Shown here piece after piece: positions 57,635-64,000 of a DNA stretch of 64,000 bases (position 1 is its first letter; each line of letters opens with the position of its first letter). The notes under the pieces are model-generated. The model saw nothing but the letters and a program-made list of their open reading frames with translations. It was not told the DNA's origin and made no database searches. The DNA lies in contig NZ_JACSPT010000015.1 of the NCBI RefSeq assembly GCF_014837015.1, forward strand, positions 1 to 64,000, read 5' to 3'. The position numbers and the translations under genes were made by a program. The DNA is from Acinetobacter pecorum. GTDB lineage: Bacteria; Pseudomonadota; Gammaproteobacteria; Pseudomonadales; Moraxellaceae.

Positions 57635-58828
57635 TTAATCGATATGTGATTCAAATGCTTTCAAACGTTTATAGATTGACATGAGTTCAATAATGGTAGG
57701 CCATGACAATATCAAATACTGGAAAGATTCGCGGACTTTGCCAAACACGTTCAGGATTTGCATCATCAAACCCAGCGTAATAGCACCCGCCGCAATACTT
57801 GGAAACAGAATAAATAATCCGTAAATATTGTCTAACTGCAAATACCAGATCCGCACCATATTGAAATAAGCATAATGAAAATACAGCCTGAAATAATTCC
57901 AGCGTATCCGGCTAAACAGTTCTTGTAATGTCAGCGGATGTGCCCGATCAGCATAATCTTCGCCATATACCAGCTCTTTGCGATATGCTGCCTCAACTTT
58001 CTGGTTATTGAACTCCAGTCCTGGCAGTTTCATTCCTACAACCATTAAAATGATCGTACCCAAGAGTGCCCAGCCGATTGAGGCCCACATTAAAGCATGT
58101 GGTATTTCTCCCACAATTGGCAAGACCTTCACGTGACTAGATAGCTGAGACAAGATCGGAAGGAAGGCCATTAGTAACATAAGTGCTTCAATCAGCGAAA
58201 CACTCAACTGTTCCGTAGTTTTAGCAAAACGCATGGTATCTTCCTGGATACGCTGCGATGCACCTTCAATATGGCGTAATTGCTCCCAATGCGCGGTATA
58301 ATAGTTATTCATCGCGGTACGCCAGCGAAAGACGTAATGGCTGACAAAAAACAGGTTAAATACAGCCAAAGTGACATAAACTATTGCAATATAAATAAAG
58401 GTTAATGCCCCTTGATAAAGCAATGACACATCACCTCCGCCTTTGGTGAGCATCTGTTGGATCTGGTCATAAAACGGACTGTACCATTCGTTTAATACCA
58501 CATTTACCTGCACCCCGAACCAGATATTAAACAGGATAAATGCCGACCCCCAGACTGACCAGCGCTGCCATGGATGTCTGGCTTTCCAGTACCAGAACAG
58601 GGCAAATATAGCAGTCGCAATGCAATACCAGAGATAGAACCAGATAAATTGGTCCGACCAGAAACGACCGATGCCTATCGTAAGTTTTTCATCAGGAGAG
58701 CCTTCAGGGAAACCCAGATAAACGCCCCATCCTGATCCGCCACTATGCCAAAGCACAAGATTAATGATAAACCACAAAATCAGACTACTAAAAAACCAGA
58801 CGGGTTGTGGGAAAAATGACTTAAACAT
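57635..58828 (-). CDS. SbmA/BacA-like peptide uptake transporter
   Basis: A 397-residue inner-membrane protein with about seven to eight helices. The opening MFKSFFPQPVWFFSS and the SGGSGWGVYLGFPEG segment match SbmA, which imports proline-rich antimicrobial peptides, bleomycin and microcins using the proton gradient. It lacks an ATPase domain, so it is SbmA-like rather than the fused BacA-related ABC form. Start: ATG 58828 matches the family N-terminus, although AAGGAG is 12 bases away; ATG 58861 is the alternative. Single gene with its own terminator. Confidence 0.88.
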   Translation of the reverse strand: MFKSFFPQPVWFFSSLILWFIINLVLWHSGGSGWGVYLGFPEGSPDEKLTIGIGRFWSDQFIWFYLWYCIATAIFALFWYWKARHPWQRWSVWGSAFILFNIWFGVQVNVVLNEWYSPFYDQIQQMLTKGGGDVSLLYQGALTFIYIAIVYVTLAVFNLFFVSHYVFRWRTAMNNYYTAHWEQLRHIEGASQRIQEDTMRFAKTTEQLSVSLIEALMLLMAFLPILSQLSSHVKVLPIVGEIPHALMWASIGWALLGTIILMVVGMKLPGLEFNNQKVEAAYRKELVYGEDYADRAHPLTLQELFSRIRWNYFRLYFHYAYFNMVRIWYLQLDNIYGLFILFPSIAAGAITLGLMMQILNVFGKVRESFQYLILSWPTIIELMSIYKRLKAFESHID

Positions 58829-59334
58829 ACCGACACAGCTCTCCTTATGTTTTTTGGTCATTCAAATAATCCATATTTTATTCTTATTGCGGATTTTTAC
58901 TGTTATAAAGCATTATTTTTAAATTTAGTGTAAAAGACAGGAGGATACTTGTTCTCTGAAAGCTTATTTTTAGCTGTCAACTCTGCATGATAATTCTTTT
59001 TCGTATATTCTCAGTTACTACCCGCTAACTCTTCATAGTAGGGGAGTAAAAAGTACAAAGATCATAATTTTTTTGAACTTTTCCCTCTGCCAAATTTTTT
59101 ATTTTTATTATTTGTCGGGTTTCTGTAAAAAATCTAATACATCTATACTCTGAAAAAGTGGGTTGAAAATCATGTATACCGCATGTCTTCTGGAGATTCC
59201 TCTCTGAATGGCCGTATTTCTCTTTACTTAAACAAGTCATTGATCGAGTTCTCAGTTTTTTGAAGAAATGGTTAAATTTTCAAAAATCATGCTATGATTT
59301 AATTATCGAAAAGTAATCTTATTTTGGAAAAGCT
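58829..59334. other. Intergenic region upstream of the sbmA-like gene and small orphan gene
   Basis: About 500 bases, A+T rich, with no credible gene (a 71-codon minus-strand frame at 59025-59240 has unremarkable composition and no clear ribosome site). It holds the divergent promoters of both neighbours. Confidence 0.45.
59290..59298 (+). promoter_or_regulatory. Probable promoter of the small orphan gene
   Basis: TGCTATGAT is an extended -10 box (TG plus TATGAT), 37 bases upstream of the ATG at 59335. No good -35 box is seen. Confidence 0.4.
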
Positions 59335-59529
59335 ATGGAAAGTTCGGTAATTGAATTACTCAAACCAGTGACGCTAAGAAAGGAAAACTGCGATCCTATT
59401 ATTTTTGAAGCTGGCACTGTTTTGAAAGTTGTCATGCAGACTCCAACCAGTCTTCTGGTGAGTAATGATGATGATTTTAACTTTACAATTCCTTTAAAAG
59501 ACGAAAATGAGGTCTGGAGAGAAATCTGA
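59335..59529 (+). CDS. Small hypothetical protein, 64 residues
   Basis: MESSVIELLKPVTLRKEN opens a compact, acidic, beta-rich-looking protein with an internal AGTVLKVVMQTPTSLLVSNDDD segment and ending VWREI. The layout, strand-turn-strand with conserved-looking hydrophobics, suggests a small barrel fold. The ribosome-binding site is TTGGAAAAG just before the ATG, and an extended -10 promoter lies upstream. No family recognised and no operon partner. Confidence 0.6.
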   Translation: MESSVIELLKPVTLRKENCDPIIFEAGTVLKVVMQTPTSLLVSNDDDFNFTIPLKDENEVWREI

Positions 59530-60538
59530 GTATTTCCCCTCCCCCCATGTTGATGATTGGGTTGTATCAGGTATTGGCGCTTTAATTTAAATGGTACGAC
59601 CCCCAACTTAGCCTCCCTCTCATAGCTTATTCATTATTTCTTAAAACTTATTCTCTCGCTTGTAATGCCCTGCATATACTCATTCTAAAGTTATTCATTC
59701 CTTCAAAAAATATTTATGAAATTCATTTATTTATTAATAGTAAAAAATTAGAAATAGTCATTTTTTGATCTTTTTTGTTAACTTTATTTTCCTAAAAAGT
59801 CCATTGCATCACTCCTGTCTCTTTAGCACAACTTTATCCAACTGCTTTTCCTCATCTAAAGAATGAGAACTTTCAAGTTATTTATGGTCGACAAATAACA
59901 GTTTACAAACTTGCCTTTTCTCAAAATATTTATACCTTATGGTAAAATACATAGACCAGAATGAAAAAATCAACCTTGACTCTCAATTTACCAGGCTGCT
60001 TCAGCTAAATAAATTTAAAAAATTAATCTGTAAAAATTTTATAATGAAAATCTTCTTCTATGATTTATTTCCGTAAATAATCTTTTTCTAGATTATTCAT
60101 TAACATATAAAATCTTTATTTTTCATAAACTTAATCAATAAACTATTTTAAATAAAAAATTTAAAAATATTAATACTTAAAAAAATAAAAATATTTAAAA
60201 ATAAAATATATCCTTGAATAAATATATTTATTATCCAAACAATACTCATTATTAATATAATAGGAACAATTATTAAAATACAACAAAAAAACCATCCTAT
60301 TTAAATAAAAGCATTAAAGATTCCTCTTAATCCATTTTTAAATTTAATTAAAAATAATAGCACCTCATCTAAATATTTCTAAATCTTACAAAGTAACAAT
60401 ATTTGTTAAAAGTGTTTCGTTTCTGCACTTAAAGCCAGACTTTTAAATGAAATATGCTATAAATTTAATTAAACCAATGACAATTCAAATGGTTTTAAAT
60501 TTTAATTAAATTTAATTTCAGAGGCTTAGGTAATATTT
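59530..60538. other. One-kilobase region, extremely A+T rich, upstream of otsB
   Basis: No coding sequence is supported. 60050-60420 is almost entirely A/T, with very few G residues, far more extreme than neighbouring intergenic DNA. It contains a plausible promoter at 60455-60463. It could be a nucleoid-protein binding (H-NS-like) region or a decayed insertion; nothing identifiable remains. Confidence 0.5.
60455..60463 (+). promoter_or_regulatory. Probable otsBA promoter
   Basis: TGCTATAAA, an extended -10 element, lies 76 bases upstream of the otsB ATG. The -35 is poor, in keeping with a stress- or osmotically controlled promoter, but no sigma-factor assignment is possible by eye. Confidence 0.35.
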
Positions 60539-61402
60539 ATGTCAACTCCAAAGGCAGATCAAGACCAAGAAGATTCACTTGTAAGCCCTTCTTATATATT
60601 ACCTCATATGATATTAACCCAGCTCAAATCTTTTATTTATTCACATAAAGTAGTTTTATTTCTTGATATTGACGGGACCATTTCTGAATTTCACCCTGAC
60701 CCGGAAAAAAGTATAATCAGGAACGAAACTTTAAATATCTTAAAAGAATTACAAAAATATATTAGCTTGGTATTAGTGACAGGCCGCTCAATTGCACAAG
60801 CACAAAAACTCATTTATCCATTCACCTGGAATATTGCCGGCTCTCATGGTCTGGAATTATGCTATCAGTCACATTTAACAAATTTAGTTAATTTAAATTC
60901 TAGACAGTTTGAATTATTAAAAAACCACATTAATGAGCGGTGCCTTGATTTTCGTAAGCTTCGGATAGAAATTAAAGATTATTCTATCGCCCTACATTTT
61001 CGTGAACATCCTTATTTAGAACAACAAGTACACACATTAGCCCTGGATTGTCTCGCTCACTTTCAAGATTTTGAACTTAAGGCTGGAAAGTTTGTATTTG
61101 AACTGGTACCCAAAGGTGCAAATAAAGGTGCAGCGATCCAAAAGATTATTCAACATTATCATTTAAATGATTATTACCCCATTTTTATCGGAGATGATCT
61201 GACTGACGAAGCCGGTTTTAAGGTCATCAATACTCTTAAAGGCTGCTCCATCAAAGTCGGCCCAGGCAAAACCATGGCACACCATCGCCTTGAAAAGGTA
61301 ACCCAGGTGCAGGCTTTTCTTGCGGAATTCTTAGAAATATTGAAAGCACAACAACAATTATTATTGGAGAAATTACATGTCAAAACTCATAGTGTTATCT
61401 AA
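60539..61402 (+). CDS. otsB: Trehalose-6-phosphate phosphatase
   Basis: A 287-residue HAD phosphatase that frees trehalose from trehalose-6-phosphate. Motif I is FLDIDGTISEFHPDP (DxDGT), motif II the threonine of LVTGRS, motif IV FIGDDLTDEAGF. It overlaps otsA by 26 bases, so translation is coupled. Trehalose acts as an osmoprotectant and supports desiccation tolerance in Acinetobacter. The leader is a very A+T-rich region with a likely promoter at 60455. Confidence 0.96.
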   Translation: MSTPKADQDQEDSLVSPSYILPHMILTQLKSFIYSHKVVLFLDIDGTISEFHPDPEKSIIRNETLNILKELQKYISLVLVTGRSIAQAQKLIYPFTWNIAGSHGLELCYQSHLTNLVNLNSRQFELLKNHINERCLDFRKLRIEIKDYSIALHFREHPYLEQQVHTLALDCLAHFQDFELKAGKFVFELVPKGANKGAAIQKIIQHYHLNDYYPIFIGDDLTDEAGFKVINTLKGCSIKVGPGKTMAHHRLEKVTQVQAFLAEFLEILKAQQQLLLEKLHVKTHSVI

Positions 61403-62810
61403 TCGTGTAAATCTACCCAAGGCAGACAATACCCAGGCAGGTGGATTAGCGGTTGCTTTGCAGGATGCTTTGCATGATATAGGCGGTATCTGGATTGGCT
61501 GGAATGGATCCCGAGTTGAACAAGCTAAAGAACAGAAATTTCAAATCCTGAAACATCAGAATGTTGAATATCATACGAGTCCTTTGACCGAGTCCCAATA
61601 TCAGGGTTTTTATTGCGGTTTCGCCAATAATGCATTATGGCCACTAATGCACGATCAACATCAACTGATAGATTATCAGCCCCAGGATTTTAAAATTTAT
61701 CAGGATGTTAATTTACGTTTTGCCAAACACCTGAAACAGGTGGCCACTCCTCATGACATCATCTGGATCCATGATTACCATTTTTTAAGTGTGGCGCATT
61801 ATTGTCGTAAGCTCGGCATGCGTAACCGTATTGGCTTTTTCCTGCATATTCCTTTTCCTGAACTGAGACTCTGGCAGACTTTACCTGTTTATCGCGATCT
61901 GGCCCATCATTTAGCCAATTATGATGTAGTGGGTCTACAAACTTCTCGCGATCAGGAAAATTGTCTGCAGTTCCTTGAACAGACCTTGAAAGTCCAACAT
62001 CGTCATAGTGAAATATTGAATTATCAATCTCGAAAGATTCATGTGAAATGCTATCCAATTGGTGTGCATCCTGTGCAACTACAAAATCAGGCCTCAGATA
62101 CCCATCTAGAAAAGCTGCCCTTTAGTCTCGACACAGCGCCGCCTTATAAAACCATCATTTCGGTTGACCGGATTGATTACAGTAAAGGCTTACTGGAAAA
62201 AATCGGATCTTTACAGAGCCTGCTAGAAGATCAGCCAGAATTTAAAAATCAGTTCCAGCAATTACAAATAGCCTGCCCATGCCGGCTGGATGTAAAAACC
62301 TACCAAAATCTGTATGAGCAATTTAAATCTGCTGTGCAGGAACTTAATACCCAGCAGGGTACAGCGGACTGGGTACCTTTTGATTGCAGCTATGACACCT
62401 TAGGGCATGAAGCCTTGATGCAACTCTATCGCAAGGCAGATATCTGCTGGGTAAATTCGATCCGGGACGGTATGAACCTGGTTGCCAAAGAATATATTGC
62501 TGCACAGGATCCTCTAGATCCCGGTATCTTGATTCTGTCTAAATATGCCGGTGCAGCTGAACAAATGAGAGAAGCTTTACTGGTGGATCCATATGAACAC
62601 GACAGTATGGCCAAGGCCCTGAAAAAAGCGCTGCGCATGCCTAAATCAGAACGTTTAGAGCGTTATCGGTATTTAAATCAGGGCTTGAAAAACTTCGATA
62701 TTATTCGCTGGCGTGATCAGTTCATCACTGACCTGAAAAACTCGCAAAGTCTGCGGATCTATCGCCCTGTGGCTACCGGAGCGTCAACCCAGTTCAGCGT
62801 AACGGCTTAA
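61377..62810 (+). CDS. otsA: Alpha,alpha-trehalose-phosphate synthase (UDP-forming)
   Basis: A 477-residue GT20 glycosyltransferase joining UDP-glucose and glucose-6-phosphate. It has LSNRVNLP at the start, the glucose-6-phosphate and UDP-glucose loops (IWIHDYHFL, VDRIDYSKGLLEKI), and EYIAAQDPLDPGILILSKYAGAAEQM near the C-terminus. The ATG lies inside otsB with GGAGA 6 bases upstream. It ends 26 bases before a hairpin that also encodes the end of the convergent MFS gene. Confidence 0.97.
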   Translation: MSKLIVLSNRVNLPKADNTQAGGLAVALQDALHDIGGIWIGWNGSRVEQAKEQKFQILKHQNVEYHTSPLTESQYQGFYCGFANNALWPLMHDQHQLIDYQPQDFKIYQDVNLRFAKHLKQVATPHDIIWIHDYHFLSVAHYCRKLGMRNRIGFFLHIPFPELRLWQTLPVYRDLAHHLANYDVVGLQTSRDQENCLQFLEQTLKVQHRHSEILNYQSRKIHVKCYPIGVHPVQLQNQASDTHLEKLPFSLDTAPPYKTIISVDRIDYSKGLLEKIGSLQSLLEDQPEFKNQFQQLQIACPCRLDVKTYQNLYEQFKSAVQELNTQQGTADWVPFDCSYDTLGHEALMQLYRKADICWVNSIRDGMNLVAKEYIAAQDPLDPGILILSKYAGAAEQMREALLVDPYEHDSMAKALKKALRMPKSERLERYRYLNQGLKNFDIIRWRDQFITDLKNSQSLRIYRPVATGASTQFSVTA

Positions 62811-62825
62811 GTTTTGAGCCTAAAA

Positions 62826-62850
62826 AAACACCAGCATTAAGCTGGTGTTT
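62826..62850. terminator. Terminator of otsA embedded in the 3' end of the MFS gene
   Basis: AAACACCAGC-ATTAA-GCTGGTGTTT. The minus-strand stop codon (62837-62839) lies in the loop, and the right arm encodes the last residues (TPA) of the MFS protein, so coding and termination signals overlap. Confidence 0.85.
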
Positions 62851-64000
62851 CATTTTGAAGAGGAGCAACTGCATCTCCGCCTTGGTGAACTTCTCTTGGC
62901 TCTGCAGTGAGATGATTCAAAATCGTAATACCCAACAGGCCAATCGCAATGACGCTAAATACCAGACTTAATCCAATCATTTCACTGCCAAATCCTACCA
63001 ATGCTGGTCCAATCAATGAACCTGTATAGGCAAATACCGATACATAAGACAATGCTACATGTGAAGCCAAGGTTTTTTGACGTCCTGCACGGGAAAACAT
63101 CAGCGGTACAATATTGGCACTACCTAAGCCTAAAATTGCATAACCTACCAATACTACCTGCCAGACTGGTGCAAACACTACTGTCAATAAACCGGTGGTC
63201 GCCAGTAGTGCACTTAATAAAATCGTATTTTTTTCACCCAACTGGTTAACAATCAAGTGTCCGCTAAAACGTCCCAGTACCATCAAGCCAGCAAAGAAAC
63301 TGTAAGCTAAACCGGTTTGTGCAGCTGGTAAACTGAACTCAGTGCTCAGATAAATACCACTCCAGTCCATGGCGGCACCTTCAGAGAGGAAGGCAACAAA
63401 ACAGATCAGGCCAATGCCTAAAATCGCCAAGGTCGGTGCTGCTTTTTTCACAGGCTGTTCTGGTGACAATGCTTCATCTGTCACTGTTTTAGACTCAGCA
63501 CCCAAGCTAAAAGGAACAGCAATTAAGGCAATAAGCAGCAAAATGCCACTGACAATGATCGCACCGCTTAAAGGGGCCAGTCCGAATCCCATCAACATGG
63601 TCATACCCAGCACCCCCGCCAGACCACCTAGACTACATACCCCATGAAAACCGGACATTAAACTTTTACCGAGTTTTCTCTCAATCTGTGCAGCCTGCAT
63701 ATTGACAGTAACACCCAAAGCGCCAGCACTTGCACCAAACAAAAACAGGCTGACAGCCATCATTATATGATTTGGGCTATAAGCCAGCGCAGGGAGAATG
63801 AACATCAATGCACTCAGAATCACTGCTAAAACTGCACGGCAACCCAAGGCATTGGCCAGTCGGCCTGCCAGTGGCATAGCCAGCATCGAACCGATTCCGG
63901 CACAGAGCAATAGCAGACCGAAATCAGCATGATTTAATAACAGGCGCTGCTGTGCATATGGAATTAACGGCGCCCAAGCCGCAGTACCAAAGCCCAAGCA
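62837..64000 (-). CDS. Major facilitator superfamily transporter (YbjJ-like), truncated by the window edge
   Basis: At least 388 codons are visible; the reading frame is still open at 64000, so the N-terminus lies outside the window. The segment GFGTAAWAPLIPYAQQRL belongs to helix 1 of a 12-helix carrier. The ALGCRAVLAVIL loop and GASAGALGVTVNMQAAQIERKLG (in part) match the YbjJ-like group of putative sugar or drug carriers. Substrate unknown. The end overlaps the otsA terminator. Confidence 0.85.
   Translation of the reverse strand, partial: CLGFGTAAWAPLIPYAQQRLLLNHADFGLLLLCAGIGSMLAMPLAGRLANALGCRAVLAVILSALMFILPALAYSPNHIMMAVSLFLFGASAGALGVTVNMQAAQIERKLGKSLMSGFHGVCSLGGLAGVLGMTMLMGFGLAPLSGAIIVSGILLLIALIAVPFSLGAESKTVTDEALSPEQPVKKAAPTLAILGIGLICFVAFLSEGAAMDWSGIYLSTEFSLPAAQTGLAYSFFAGLMVLGRFSGHLIVNQLGEKNTILLSALLATTGLLTVVFAPVWQVVLVGYAILGLGSANIVPLMFSRAGRQKTLASHVALSYVSVFAYTGSLIGPALVGFGSEMIGLSLVFSVIAIGLLGITILNHLTAEPREVHQGGDAVAPLQNETPA

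Noticed and set aside
59025..59240. 71-codon minus-strand frame in the 58829-59334 gap
   Set aside because: No convincing ribosome site or promoter, and composition like non-coding DNA.
59530..60538. Riboswitch or leader peptide upstream of otsBA
   Set aside because: No conserved fold or short frame with a ribosome site could be found in the A/T-only sequence.

Overview
The window looks like a chromosomal segment of an Acinetobacter species (Moraxellaceae). The evidence is the combination of an AtfA-like wax ester synthase, a DcaP-like porin, a ThrH-type phosphatase, a mreBCD-maf-rng block divergent from gatCAB, and moderate-to-low G+C coding style. No rRNA, CRISPR array, integrase or intact insertion sequence is visible. 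One tRNA gene (Arg, anticodon CCU) is present.

Layout. 1-8.3 kb: dihydroxyacetone kinase, glutaminase-STAS, an SDR enzyme with a companion gene, and valS. 8.3-10.3 kb: an accessory pocket with a HEPN-like gene broken by an in-frame stop, and a DUF559 nuclease gene packed between two copies of a palindromic repeat family. 10.3-17.2 kb: J-domain protein, alpha-carbonic anhydrase, DUF421 protein, HAD phosphatase, DcaP-like porin and an AmpG-like MFS carrier. 17.3-26.2 kb: membrane and lipid genes (acyltransferase, patatin lipoprotein, NfeD, SPFH protein), putP, ispA, prpF and an amino-acid permease. 26.3-33.1 kb: tRNA-Arg and a four-gene RbbA-type ABC export operon with HlyD and TolC-like partners. 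34-40 kb: two tandem FadL-like proteins, thrH, cysH (APS reductase type) and wax ester synthase. 40-48.5 kb: a small PA1571-like gene, rng-maf-mreDCB, and gatCAB. 48.5-50.6 kb: an A+T-rich NACHT NTPase gene with another repeat copy. 50.6-59 kb: an exported protein, two tandem M13 peptidases, a K/E-rich lipoprotein, a candidate small RNA and an SbmA/BacA-like transporter. 59-64 kb: a small orphan gene, a very A+T-rich stretch, otsBA for trehalose, and an MFS gene cut by the window edge.

How the genes work together. The core blocks are conventional: cell shape (mreBCD), amidotransferase charging (gatCAB), trehalose synthesis (otsBA), and long-chain lipid uptake and storage (two FadL proteins plus wax ester synthase). 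The unusual material is in the two accessory pockets. Both hold defence-like genes (a HEPN-like protein and a NACHT NTPase) and both contain copies of the same composite GGGAGAGGG-type repeat. In the first pocket the repeat copies appear to supply both the ribosome-binding purine tract and the stop codon of the DUF559 gene. This suggests a nuclease-repeat partnership comparable in logic to RAYT/REP. That is inference, not an established system.
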